Assembly (NCBI GenBank): GCA_035525365.1
Contig: DATLEK010000115.1
Location: 8,245-72,244, forward strand
Length of the DNA: 64,000 nt
Source: GCA-2861595 sp035525365
GTDB lineage: Bacteria > Actinomycetota > Acidimicrobiia > Acidimicrobiales > GCA-2861595
Direction: 5' to 3'
Both the position numbers and the translations under genes were made by a program. This document shows, piece after piece, positions 25,012 to 32,848 of the stretch. The notes beneath the pieces are model-generated. The model saw only the letters and a program-made list of their open reading frames with translations. It was not told the DNA's origin and ran no database searches. Within the stretch, counting starts at the first letter, position 1, and the number at the start of each line of letters is the position of its first letter.

Positions 25012-26022
25012 TTATGGAATGCCGGCGGAACCGCCTGCCGCGAGCTGGCCGGTGATCGCGAGGTAGCTGGCGGTTTCCTGTATCTGATCAGCCAGGGTCT
25101 GCATCCTGATCCCGTGACGGGCGGCGAGGGCAGACATCTGGGTTCCGTCGCCGACGTAACGATCAGGGGCGGCGGCAGGATCCCACGCTCGCTCGATAGC
25201 CATGTCGGACGGCTGAAGAGTATCCCTTACATGGCCCGCCAGCTCGCCCATCTCGACCGCCTCACCGGCGCTGTCGAAGATGAGGTCAGTCGGCCCGTCG
25301 CTCAGAAGGCACGCCAAGGCGACCGCGACGACATCGGCAGCGGCGCAGTAGGATCTTTCGACCCGGCCACGCGCGCGGACCTCGATGGGTCCGCCGGCCA
25401 AGGCCTGAAGGACGAAGTGACCGAGCGCGTACTGCTCAGGTCTCGTCATGTAGGCACCGCCGAGGGAGAACACCCTCGTCACGATCGAGCGGCCGCCGAT
25501 GTCGGCAGCGACTCTACGAATGGCCAGTTCCTCGAGACGCTTGAGGGTGCCATAAGGATCGGTCTCGATGTTGGCCACGAATAATCCGTCAGCCTCGTAT
25601 ACAGCGCCTGACGAGGTAGAAAAGACCCCACGGGGGCGAAAGCGCGTGATGGCGTCGACAACCGACGAGAGAATGGCCAGGTTGGCCTGACCGTAGGCAG
25701 GCACACCCATGGCAACGACACGGTTGCGCATGACGAAAGCGAAATGCAGCAAGTGGGTCGGTGGTGGGTTGAGGTCAGCTAGGCGATGAAACCCGTGGAG
25801 TTCGGCCACGGTGCCGTCACACAGGGTCATTGTCCTGTCACGGCTGGCAAAGCCAGTGACCTGACGCCTGAAGTCTTCGGGTCCGAGGGCGCCAGCCAGA
25901 AGCTCCAACGCAGTCCTGCCGAGCCAGCCTGAGGCACCGGTCACCGCAAAACGTTCGTGTCCCGTCAGCATCTCCCGCACGAGACTGCCACTGACCTTCC
26001 GCAGGTCAGAGCTGTCCAACAT
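25012..26022 (-). CDS. NAD-dependent epimerase/dehydratase (SDR), last gene of the acyl-branch operon
   Basis: The 336-residue extended-SDR protein has the NAD(P) motif GASGWLGR near residue 30, FSTSSGAVYEA with the catalytic Ser, and YGTLKRLEE with Tyr-x-x-x-Lys. It lies 27 bases after the ThDP enzyme gene and is the fifth gene of the operon that begins with the acetaldehyde dehydrogenase. In yersiniose synthesis a reductase (YerF) reduces the ketone formed by the ThDP enzyme; I infer a similar ketone reduction for this protein or for its paralogue at 27867-28955. The substrate cannot be read from sequence. Confidence 0.78.
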   Translation of the reverse strand: MLDSSDLRKVSGSLVREMLTGHERFAVTGASGWLGRTALELLAGALGPEDFRRQVTGFASRDRTMTLCDGTVAELHGFHRLADLNPPPTHLLHFAFVMRNRVVAMGVPAYGQANLAILSSVVDAITRFRPRGVFSTSSGAVYEADGLFVANIETDPYGTLKRLEELAIRRVAADIGGRSIVTRVFSLGGAYMTRPEQYALGHFVLQALAGGPIEVRARGRVERSYCAAADVVAVALACLLSDGPTDLIFDSAGEAVEMGELAGHVRDTLQPSDMAIERAWDPAAAPDRYVGDGTQMSALAARHGIRMQTLADQIQETASYLAITGQLAAGGSAGIP

Positions 26023-26049
26023 GCTCCTCGACAGCTCGATTTACTCCCG

Positions 26050-27870
26050 TCACTCGGGCTTCACGAGCCGTGACTTCTCGTGCACGCCAACGCGCATCAC
26101 CCGTTCGAGTTCTAAGCGGGGCACGAACGGCGAGAGGTCCTCAAGTGGAGGCGAAACAAGGGAGCCGTCCTCCATGATGGCCACGGACAGCTTGGGCGCG
26201 AACAGCTGCTCCGGATGGGTGAACACCTCGCATATAGCCGGTCCGGAGGTGCCCAGGAAGTCCGGCATGACGGACTGGATGTTAGTAGCGCTTCTTATCT
26301 GAAAGCTCGGCATCCCGAACGCTGCGGCCACAGATGAGAAGTCCGGGCACGAGACTCCCGATCGGCGGTCTGTCCCCGAGTACTTCCCCCCGAAAAGCGA
26401 CTTCTGTGTGTGCTTGATCATCAGGTAGCCGTCATTGTCGAAGACGACGATCTTGATGGGCAGCTCGTGGTACGCGATCGTCTCCAGCTCCTGCAGGTTC
26501 ATCATCATCCCGCCGTCGCAGTTGAGACACAGAACCCGGCCACGCTGCCTGGCGAAAGACGCTCCCACGGCCCCGGGTAGGCCGAAACCCATCTCTCCCA
26601 GCCCGGTGGAGGTCATGAGCCGCTGCGGGGGACGCAGCCTGAGCATCTGGTGGCCGCTCAGGAGCGCCGTTCCCATGTCGGTGACGATGACCTCGTCGTC
26701 GGCGAGGTACTGAACCAGCTCATTCATGAAGCGGTAGGAGTTCAGGTAGCCGTCCCGGTCGTCATGCTCGGGCCCGAGCCAGGGGTACCGCTCACGAAGG
26801 CTCTGGCATTCGGCCGTCCAGCTCGGGGGCACCGATGCCGGCGCGCGCTCCAGATCGGCAAGGAGCGCGCTGATGAAGTCCCCGGCATCGGCCACGACAC
26901 AGACCTCCACCCTGGGGCGGTGCTTGACGGCCTCGGCGGGGTCGATGTCGACTACGGCGATACGCGCGGCACGGGCCAGCTCGCTGAGGTCGTAGCCGAT
27001 CTGTGGATTGGCGAGGCGCGTACCGATGCAGACGAGAGCGTCGCAGTTCTGTAGGACGAAGTTGGCGGCCCTCTGCCCGTAGACGCCCGCCCGGCCCATG
27101 ACCTGGGGGTGGTCAGACGACACCATGTCGATCCCCGCCCATGACACAAGGGCGGGCGCGCCGGTCATCTCCAGCAGCGTGGGGATGAGGTCGGCGGCCC
27201 CGGCCAGGCGGATACCGTGCCCGAGCCAGAGCAGGGGCCTCTCGGCGGATCGGAGGAGATCGGCGACGGCTTCCACGTCTGACGGTGACAGGTCCGCGCT
27301 CGTCTCGTCCGAGCCGTGGGCCTCGCCGGTGGAGCCCTCGGCAGCCGCCGACGATTGCGCGGCCTGAACGTCCATCGGGATATCGACCCAGCATGGCCCA
27401 GGGCGCCCCTCCGCGGCGCAGCGGTAAGCGTCCTCCAGCGTAGGTACGACGGAGTCGGGATCCGTCACTCGGATAGACATCTTCGTGACCGTCTCCATCA
27501 TCTTCGCGGAGTCGTAGCCCTGGACTCCCCACATGCGGAGGGGATTGTCCTCCGTCGTATACCGGGAGTTCTCGTTGCCGGAGATGATCACCCCCGGGAT
27601 GGAGTCCGCCCATGCGCCGACGACGCCGGTGGTGGCGTTCGTGGACCCGCCACCCGTCGTCAGGATGGCTGCCGTTACCGTTCCGGAGGTGCGGTAATAG
27701 GTCTGCATGGCCATGACTGCGGCCTGCTCGTGGTGGACACAGACGATCTGAGTCCGGCCCAGCCGGGTGATCGAATCGAAGATGTGGGCGTTCCCGGCCC
27801 CGACGATCCCGAAGACGTGCTGTATGCCCTTGGAGGCCAGGAACTCGGCGACCAGATCAGCGACCTTCAC
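26050..27870 (-). CDS. ThDP-dependent acetolactate-synthase-like enzyme (YerE type proposed)
   Basis: The 606-residue product has the full three-domain architecture of the AHAS/benzaldehyde-lyase superfamily. The N-terminal Pyr domain has the catalytic Glu in CVHHEQAAVMAMQTYYR. A central FAD/DHS-like domain follows (APALVSWAGIDMVSSDHPQVMGRAGVYG). The C-terminal PP domain has NCDGGMMMNLQELETIAYHELPIKIVVFDNDGY, the ThDP/Mg motif. GTG 27870 overlaps the stop of the upstream SDR gene (GTGA). There is no small regulatory subunit gene (ilvN) nearby, and the neighbours are CDP-sugar and aldolase genes. I propose a carboligase that adds an acyl unit from a 2-oxo acid to a 4-keto sugar, as YerE does with pyruvate. 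Confidence 0.8.
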   Translation of the reverse strand: MKVADLVAEFLASKGIQHVFGIVGAGNAHIFDSITRLGRTQIVCVHHEQAAVMAMQTYYRTSGTVTAAILTTGGGSTNATTGVVGAWADSIPGVIISGNENSRYTTEDNPLRMWGVQGYDSAKMMETVTKMSIRVTDPDSVVPTLEDAYRCAAEGRPGPCWVDIPMDVQAAQSSAAAEGSTGEAHGSDETSADLSPSDVEAVADLLRSAERPLLWLGHGIRLAGAADLIPTLLEMTGAPALVSWAGIDMVSSDHPQVMGRAGVYGQRAANFVLQNCDALVCIGTRLANPQIGYDLSELARAARIAVVDIDPAEAVKHRPRVEVCVVADAGDFISALLADLERAPASVPPSWTAECQSLRERYPWLGPEHDDRDGYLNSYRFMNELVQYLADDEVIVTDMGTALLSGHQMLRLRPPQRLMTSTGLGEMGFGLPGAVGASFARQRGRVLCLNCDGGMMMNLQELETIAYHELPIKIVVFDNDGYLMIKHTQKSLFGGKYSGTDRRSGVSCPDFSSVAAAFGMPSFQIRSATNIQSVMPDFLGTSGPAICEVFTHPEQLFAPKLSVAIMEDGSLVSPPLEDLSPFVPRLELERVMRVGVHEKSRLVKPE

Positions 27871-28955
27871 GAGACGTCGGCCTGGCGTAGACGGTTCCAC
27901 TGGATGGTCCGGGCCAGCGCCTCCTCGAGCGGAACCGTCACTTCGAGACCAAAGCGGGTCGCCTCGGCGACCGAAGGGACGAGTCTGCTCTCCGATCGGG
28001 ACGAACCCGATCCGAAGTTGAGGACGATGTCGGGTTCAGGGTCCACCTGCCGGGCGATTATCCGCGCCAGCCCTTCGAGGTCGATCCCATGAGGACTACC
28101 GATGTTCATGCAGTCACCAGCCGAGCCGGTCACGGCCACCCGAAGGAGCCAGAAGGCCAGATCGCTGCCATAGAGGTAGCTGCGAACCGTCTTCCCGCTA
28201 CCGAGCACGCGGATGGGCCCCCGGGCGATCGCTTCGCGAATGAACGTGTTGATGGCCCACGGCGTATGAAGTGACTGGAATGGCCCGATGAACGCGAAGG
28301 GCCGGACCGTAAGGCAGGGCACCCTGTCCTGGCTCGCCACTGCCGCACACAACGTCTCCGAGTACCGCTTGGCTTCGGCATAGGCCGAGGTGGCCAGGTT
28401 CACCGGCGGCGCGCCGTTGTGGGTCTCCGCCAGACCCTCCGTGTCGAGCGGCTGGGGCCCGCACACCAGCCCGGAGCTCATGTTGACGACCATGCGCAGG
28501 TCGGAGGCCATCTTGGCGGCATGCAGAACCGAAGCCGTGCCCTCGGCGATGGTCTGCATGGTCTCGACCGGGCGGGACGCGTGAAAGCGGCTGTCGGGAT
28601 TGGCCGCGGCGTGGAACAGGAACGTCGTATCCCTGGGGACATCCGGCGCGTGCCGTACGTCACCCTTGACGAACCGAATGTCCTCGCGCGTACTCAGGTT
28701 CGGGTGTTCCAGCGCGAACCGGTCGACACTGCGGGAGATCAGCGTCATCGATACGCCGAACCCATGTCGGTCGTTGAGATGGGCGACGCTCTCGGCGAGC
28801 CAGGTGCCGACGAACCCGGTTCCGCCGGTGACCGTCACCGAGGCGTTGCGGAGACCGTCCAACATCGTGATGCGGGGATCGAACGTCCCCACCAGATCGT
28901 CAGCGACGATCTGGTGGGGATCAGCTGGCACGACTGGAGCGACGAGAGAGTTCAT
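27867..28955 (-). CDS. NAD-dependent epimerase/dehydratase (SDR)
   Basis: The 362-residue extended SDR resembles UDP-glucuronate decarboxylase or GDP/UDP-sugar epimerases: TVTGGTGFVGTWLAE (nucleotide binding), FLFHAAANPD, VVNMSSGLVCG (Ser) and YAEAKRYSE (Tyr-x-x-x-Lys), then RSYLYGSDLAFWLL. ATG 28955 lies inside the end of the aldolase gene (35-base overlap), with TTG 28961 as an alternative. It is coupled by GTGA to the ThDP enzyme gene. It may reduce or epimerise the branched sugar or its 4-keto precursor. Which of the two SDRs acts first is not visible. Confidence 0.8.
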   Translation of the reverse strand: MNSLVAPVVPADPHQIVADDLVGTFDPRITMLDGLRNASVTVTGGTGFVGTWLAESVAHLNDRHGFGVSMTLISRSVDRFALEHPNLSTREDIRFVKGDVRHAPDVPRDTTFLFHAAANPDSRFHASRPVETMQTIAEGTASVLHAAKMASDLRMVVNMSSGLVCGPQPLDTEGLAETHNGAPPVNLATSAYAEAKRYSETLCAAVASQDRVPCLTVRPFAFIGPFQSLHTPWAINTFIREAIARGPIRVLGSGKTVRSYLYGSDLAFWLLRVAVTGSAGDCMNIGSPHGIDLEGLARIIARQVDPEPDIVLNFGSGSSRSESRLVPSVAEATRFGLEVTVPLEEALARTIQWNRLRQADVS

Positions 28956-29937
28956 CGGCAACTTCTATGATCAGATCCTCTTGACCGGCGACGATCTTCC
29001 GCTGGCCGAGCTCGAACATCACGTCCCGCGGGTCGACGCCGTACGTCGCCGCGATCCTCACGACCGGCTTGATGAAACCAGAGAAGACGCCGGCCAAGCC
29101 GCTGACGATACTCGTCGATGAGATCGTGGGGACGATGTCCATCAGCTCGTCCTCGGCGAGGTCAGCCGCGTCGTAGACGCCGTAGACATCGAGACCCGTC
29201 GAGATGCCCATCCGCTCGAGAACGGCCACGAGCACCTCGATCTGGGCGTTCCCGGACCCGGCACCCAGCCCACGGGCGCACCCGTCGAGCATCGCCGCTC
29301 CGGCCTGGACCGCAGCCACCGAGTTGGCGATGCCCATTCCGAGGTTGTTGTGGGCATGGAAGCCGACCGGGAGGCCCACCTCCTCGACGAGTGCACGCAC
29401 ACGTGCACTGACGTTCTCCGGCAGATAGTTGCCCGCGGAGTCCATGAAGACGATCGCCTCTGCGCCGTACAAGGCCATCTTGGACGCCTGCTCCACCAGC
29501 CCGGATACCGAAACCATGTGGGACATCATCAGAACGCCGTACACCTCGGCACCAGCTTCCCGGGCGAACGTGATGTGACGCTCCGTGATATCCGCCTCGC
29601 TGCAATGGGACGCTACGCGGACGACGTCGACCCCGAGCTCGAGAGCCGGCGCCAGATCTCGCCGGATCGTGGCGAAGCCAGGTATGACGTGGATCCCCAA
29701 TTTTGCCTGCCGGAGGTTCTCGCGCGCCGCGGTGAGCATGACCTCGTCCGATACCGCTGATTCCCCCAGCTGGAGGGATGACGCTCCCACGCCATTGCCG
29801 TGGCCGACCTCGACGATTCGAACCCCGGCGCGGTCGGCAGCCTGACAGTAACGGGCGATCTGCTCCGGCCGCATCTGATGGGCCACGGCGTGGTTCCCGT
29901 CGCGAAGGGTCGCATCGGATATCAGGACCGAAGACAT
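28921..29937 (-). CDS. dmpG: 4-hydroxy-2-oxovalerate aldolase
   Basis: The 338-residue product has full family length. The HMGL-like TIM barrel begins ISDATLRDGNHAVAHQ (catalytic Arg and Asp of TLRDG, His after it), continues with VEVGHGNG and has the metal-binding GFHAHNNLGMGIANSV and DGCARGLGAGSGNAQIE. The C-terminal helical domain contacts the acylating dehydrogenase in DmpFG. The enzyme joins or splits pyruvate and acetaldehyde with 4-hydroxy-2-oxopentanoate. The start ATG 29937 lies within the end of the dmpF-like gene (16-base overlap). No meta-cleavage pathway genes are present, so catabolism is unlikely; the location in a CDP-sugar cluster suggests synthesis of the 2-oxo acid. Confidence 0.92.
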   Translation of the reverse strand: MSSVLISDATLRDGNHAVAHQMRPEQIARYCQAADRAGVRIVEVGHGNGVGASSLQLGESAVSDEVMLTAARENLRQAKLGIHVIPGFATIRRDLAPALELGVDVVRVASHCSEADITERHITFAREAGAEVYGVLMMSHMVSVSGLVEQASKMALYGAEAIVFMDSAGNYLPENVSARVRALVEEVGLPVGFHAHNNLGMGIANSVAAVQAGAAMLDGCARGLGAGSGNAQIEVLVAVLERMGISTGLDVYGVYDAADLAEDELMDIVPTISSTSIVSGLAGVFSGFIKPVVRIAATYGVDPRDVMFELGQRKIVAGQEDLIIEVADELSRRSSRAS

Positions 29938-30851
29938 TCTTCCCCCTCGACTGGATCGGCGGCTCGGGCCGCGTAACTCTCGGCCGCGGCGATCGCCGCA
30001 CAGTTGATGATGTCGAGGTTCCCGGCGTAGGCGGGAAGATGATCGCCGCGGCCGCGGATGCGCGCCATAACCACGATCCTGCCGTTCTCGAGCGTCGGCC
30101 CGACGAGGATCTCGTATCCGGGAACATACTCCTGCACCCGCCGTACCAGGTCGACCAGGACTGCCTCCAGGGCTGGAACGTCCGGCTCGTCGACCTTGGC
30201 CAGGACGGTGGTCTGCATGTTGATGCACGGCTCCGCCGGGTTCAGGTTGAGGATCGCCTTGGCCCGAAGGGCGCCGGAAAAGTGCAGGACGGCATCCTCG
30301 GTGGTGTGGATGTACTCATCGATGTTCGCTCTGGTCGCCGGCCCGGCGCTGCGGGAGGCGATGCTCGAGATCACCTCGAGGTACTCGATGCTGGGCTGCG
30401 TCTCACCCAGGGCGTAGGCGATGGGCACCGAAGCCTGGCCGCCACAGGTCACCATGTTGACGTTGTTCGAGTCACAGACCGTCGCGATGTTCACCGCCGG
30501 GACGCAGGGTGAACCGATCGCCGCGGGTGTCAGGTCCACGGCGACGATGCCCATCTCCGCGAGGATCGGTGCGTGCGCGGCATGGTCGTTGGCCGACGTT
30601 GCGTCGAAGACGAGCTCACATCGGTCGGGATGACGTTGAAGGAACCGGATGCTGTCCTCGGATACCTCCACGCCGAGAGACCTCGCCTTCGCCATTCCCG
30701 GAGAGGCGAGATTCCGGCCCATGACGATCGTGCATTCGAGCAGGGGCGAACGCAGCACCTTGATGAGAAGGTCGGTGCCTATGTTACCCGTGCCGATGAT
30801 GCCGACTCGCAACTTCTGGGCCCGACTTGATCGGGGCTGCAACGTCGTCAT
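29922..30851 (-). CDS. dmpF: Acetaldehyde dehydrogenase (CoA-acylating)
   Basis: The 309-residue protein starts at ATG 30851 behind AAGG. It has the NAD motif VGIIGTGNIGTDLL, DATSANDHAAHAPIL, and the catalytic Cys in VNMVTCGGQASVPIAYAL; these are the DmpF/MhpF/BphJ motifs. It interconverts acetyl-CoA plus NADH with acetaldehyde and CoA, and forms a channelling complex with the aldolase encoded by the next, overlapping gene. As first gene of the five-gene operon it would feed acetaldehyde from acetyl-CoA into the aldolase. A TAGGCT box at 30905-30910 on this strand is a possible promoter. Confidence 0.93.
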   Translation of the reverse strand: MTTLQPRSSRAQKLRVGIIGTGNIGTDLLIKVLRSPLLECTIVMGRNLASPGMAKARSLGVEVSEDSIRFLQRHPDRCELVFDATSANDHAAHAPILAEMGIVAVDLTPAAIGSPCVPAVNIATVCDSNNVNMVTCGGQASVPIAYALGETQPSIEYLEVISSIASRSAGPATRANIDEYIHTTEDAVLHFSGALRAKAILNLNPAEPCINMQTTVLAKVDEPDVPALEAVLVDLVRRVQEYVPGYEILVGPTLENGRIVVMARIRGRGDHLPAYAGNLDIINCAAIAAAESYAARAADPVEGEECLRS

Positions 30852-30904
30852 GGTGCCTTGGTCCACTCGCTCGGCTGTTCAACCGGCCCCGGAGGCCAGA
30901 GCGC

Positions 30905-30910
30905 AGCCTA
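30905..30910 (-). promoter_or_regulatory. Candidate -10 box of the dmpF-dmpG-SDR-ThDP-SDR operon
   Basis: TAGGCT on the minus strand would give a leader of about 47 bases before ATG 30851, which carries an AAGG site. No good -35 hexamer is seen. Confidence 0.3.
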
Positions 30911-30976
30911 GCATCCGGCGGGCCCGGGACCGAGGTTCCAGGACCTGTGATCCATGTGGACGACGTGGTCGGCCTG

Positions 30977-30982
30977 TAGAGT
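30977..30982 (+). promoter_or_regulatory. -10 box of the rfbF leader reading frame
   Basis: TAGAGT lies eight bases before GTG 30991, the first codon of a 28-codon frame that ends on the rfbF start. It lies in the 222-bp divergent region between dmpF and rfbF. Confidence 0.4.
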
Positions 30983-30990
30983 CCCTGCTG

Positions 30991-31077
30991 GTGCGCGGGC
31001 GACCGACGATCCTGATGGCGAACGGCGCTGTGCCAGCCCTCGCGGATGCAATCTTGGAAGACCGGCCCTCGCGGTGA
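30991..31077 (+). CDS. 28-residue leader peptide coupled to rfbF
   Basis: The frame GTG 30991 to TGA 31077 encodes VRGRPTILMANGAV... followed by ALADAILEDRPSR. Its TGA overlaps the GTG of rfbF as GTGA, the same junction used by true gene pairs in this cluster. The TAGAGT box eight bases upstream would make it a leaderless reading frame. It might couple rfbF translation to its own. It has no recognised domain. Confidence 0.4.
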   Translation: MRGRPTILMANGAVPALADAILEDRPSR

Positions 31078-31853
31078 AGGCGGTCATCCTGGCCGGTGGT
31101 CTCGGAACGAGGCTTCGCGAGGAGACGGAGTTCAAGCCGAAGCCGATGGTGGAGGTCGGTGGCCGGCCGGTCCTGTGGCACGTGATGAAGATATTCGCCC
31201 ACCACGGCATCACCGATTTCGTCATCTGCATCGGTTACCGGGGCGACGTCATAAAGGAGTACTTCCTCAACTACGAGGCCTGGAACAACGACTTCACCAT
31301 CACCCTCGGACGCTCGCACGAGATGATCTTCCACGACCAGCACCTCGAGTCGGACTGGAGGGTGACGGTGGCCGAGACCGGCGCCGAAACCGAGACGGGC
31401 GGGCGGGTGAAGATGGTCGAGCGGTACCTGGCCGACGACGAACGCTTCATGGTCACCTACGGAGACGGGGTAGCCGACGTGGACGTGACTCGGCTGCTGC
31501 GGTTTCATGAAGAACACGGCCGTACGGCCACGATCACGGCCGTACGGCCGCTCTCTCGCTTTGGCTCCGTCGACCTCCTGACGGACGGGGTAGTGGAGCA
31601 GTTCCGCGAGAAGCCGCAGCTCGACGATTGGGTCAGCGCGGGCTTTTTCGTGTTCGAGCGTGGAATTTTCGACTACCTGTCTGTTGACACGGTGCTGGAG
31701 AAGGAGCCCCTGGAGTCGCTGGCCAAGGAGTCCGAACTCGTCGCGTACCAGCACGACGGTTTCTGGCAGCCAATGGACACCTACCGCGAGTCCAAGTTGC
31801 TCAACGATCTCTGGTCCACCGGTTCGGCCCCGTGGAAGGTATGGCCGGACTGA
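31074..31853 (+). CDS. rfbF: Glucose-1-phosphate cytidylyltransferase
   Basis: The 259-residue protein matches the RfbF/AscA/DdhA family closely in length and motif: AVILAGGLGTRLREETEFKPKPMVEVGGRPVLWHVMKIF, YRGDVIKEYF, VTYGDGVADVD, and FWQPMDTYRESKLLNDLW. It makes CDP-glucose from glucose 1-phosphate and CTP, the first step to 3,6-dideoxy and branched CDP-sugars. GTG 31074 is the start that gives the family N-terminus (MKAVILAGG). It is convergent with the glycosyltransferase at 31868, 14 bases away, and the other pathway genes lie on the opposite strand on both sides. Confidence 0.95.
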   Translation: MKAVILAGGLGTRLREETEFKPKPMVEVGGRPVLWHVMKIFAHHGITDFVICIGYRGDVIKEYFLNYEAWNNDFTITLGRSHEMIFHDQHLESDWRVTVAETGAETETGGRVKMVERYLADDERFMVTYGDGVADVDVTRLLRFHEEHGRTATITAVRPLSRFGSVDLLTDGVVEQFREKPQLDDWVSAGFFVFERGIFDYLSVDTVLEKEPLESLAKESELVAYQHDGFWQPMDTYRESKLLNDLWSTGSAPWKVWPD

Positions 31854-31867
31854 CACTCACCGCCGAG

Positions 31868-32848
31868 TCAGAAGCCCACCCGGTCACGCACCACGAAGTT
31901 GGGCCGCTGCTTTACCTCTTCGTAGATGAGGCCCACGTACTCGCTGACCACCCCGAGCATGCTGAAGAGGATGCCGAAGAGGAGCAGCATCAGGCAGATG
32001 ATGGAGCCGAAGCCCGGGAAGGGCACGCCGAATAGGAAGAACTTCACCGTCAGTATGGCTATGGCGAGGCCCGAGAGCGCCGAGAGGGCGAGGCCGGCGA
32101 CGGTTATCAGTCGTAGCGGCGCGTACGAATGGGCGAAGATCCCCTTTAAGGCGAGGTCGAGGACCTTCATCGTGGCAGCCTTGGACTTGCCGCCGTGCCG
32201 CGGCGGGCGATCGTGGTCGATCCCTATCGACCGGTACCCGACCCAGGCGAACAGGCCCCGCACGAACCGGTTTCGCTCCTGCATCGTGTTCACCACGTCC
32301 ACGACACGCCGGTCCACCAGGCGGAAGTCGCTGGCGTTCTTCGGTATCAGGTCGTCGCTCGCCTTGGCGATCAGCCAGTAGAAAGCCCGGGAATTGAACC
32401 GACGGAGCCGGCTGGTGCCTCGGCGTTCGGTGACGCGCATGTAGATGTTCTCGTAGCCCTCCTCCCACTTCTCCAAGAAAAACCCGATCATCTCCGGCGG
32501 GTCCTGGAGGTCGGCGCACATGATCACGACGGCATCGCCGCTCGCATGGGATAGGCCTGCCGTGACTCCTCCGTCCATGCCGAAGTTACGGGCCAGCTGC
32601 AGGATTCGAAAACGCGGATCGGACTCGTGGATCTTGAGCAACTTGTCCCACGTGTCGTCCATCGACCCGTTTTCGACGATCACGGCCTCGAAGTCGTACC
32701 GGGGATGTGAGTCGAACACCGCTTGCAGGCGTGTCGCCAGCTCCTCGATGCAGTCGGACTCGTTGTAGGCGGGTACCACGATCGAAACCAGCTTGTTCCT
32801 CTGGGACACCTCTGGTCGCCTGAGGCCGTCACCGGTGCCCGTCGTCAC
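31868..32848 (-). CDS. Polyprenyl-phosphate-type GT2 glycosyltransferase (GtrB/ArnC-like)
   Basis: The 326-residue protein has the GT2 core VSIVVPAYNESDCIEEL, VIVENGSMDDTWDKL, CADLQDPPEMIGFFLEKWEEG, SDFRLVDRRVVDVV, and two C-terminal membrane helices (LITVAGLALSALSGLAIAIL and IICLMLLLFGILFSMLG). This is the layout of GtrB/ArnC/DPM1-like enzymes that load a sugar onto undecaprenyl phosphate. The usual VDDGSxD is VENGSMD here, a small deviation. GTG 32848 overlaps the stop of rfbH (GTGA), so it is the third gene of the rfbG-rfbH operon and may act on the deoxysugar made there. Confidence 0.88.
   Translation of the reverse strand: MTTGTGDGLRRPEVSQRNKLVSIVVPAYNESDCIEELATRLQAVFDSHPRYDFEAVIVENGSMDDTWDKLLKIHESDPRFRILQLARNFGMDGGVTAGLSHASGDAVVIMCADLQDPPEMIGFFLEKWEEGYENIYMRVTERRGTSRLRRFNSRAFYWLIAKASDDLIPKNASDFRLVDRRVVDVVNTMQERNRFVRGLFAWVGYRSIGIDHDRPPRHGGKSKAATMKVLDLALKGIFAHSYAPLRLITVAGLALSALSGLAIAILTVKFFLFGVPFPGFGSIICLMLLLFGILFSMLGVVSEYVGLIYEEVKQRPNFVVRDRVGF

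Noticed and set aside
26050..27870. ThDP enzyme as a branched-chain amino acid IlvB
   Set aside because: No ilvN, ilvC or leu genes are near, and it is translationally coupled to an SDR within a CDP-sugar/aldolase operon. Not excluded by sequence alone.
28921..30851. DmpF/DmpG as the end of an aromatic meta-cleavage pathway
   Set aside because: No dioxygenase, hydrolase or hydratase gene is near; all neighbours are polysaccharide genes.
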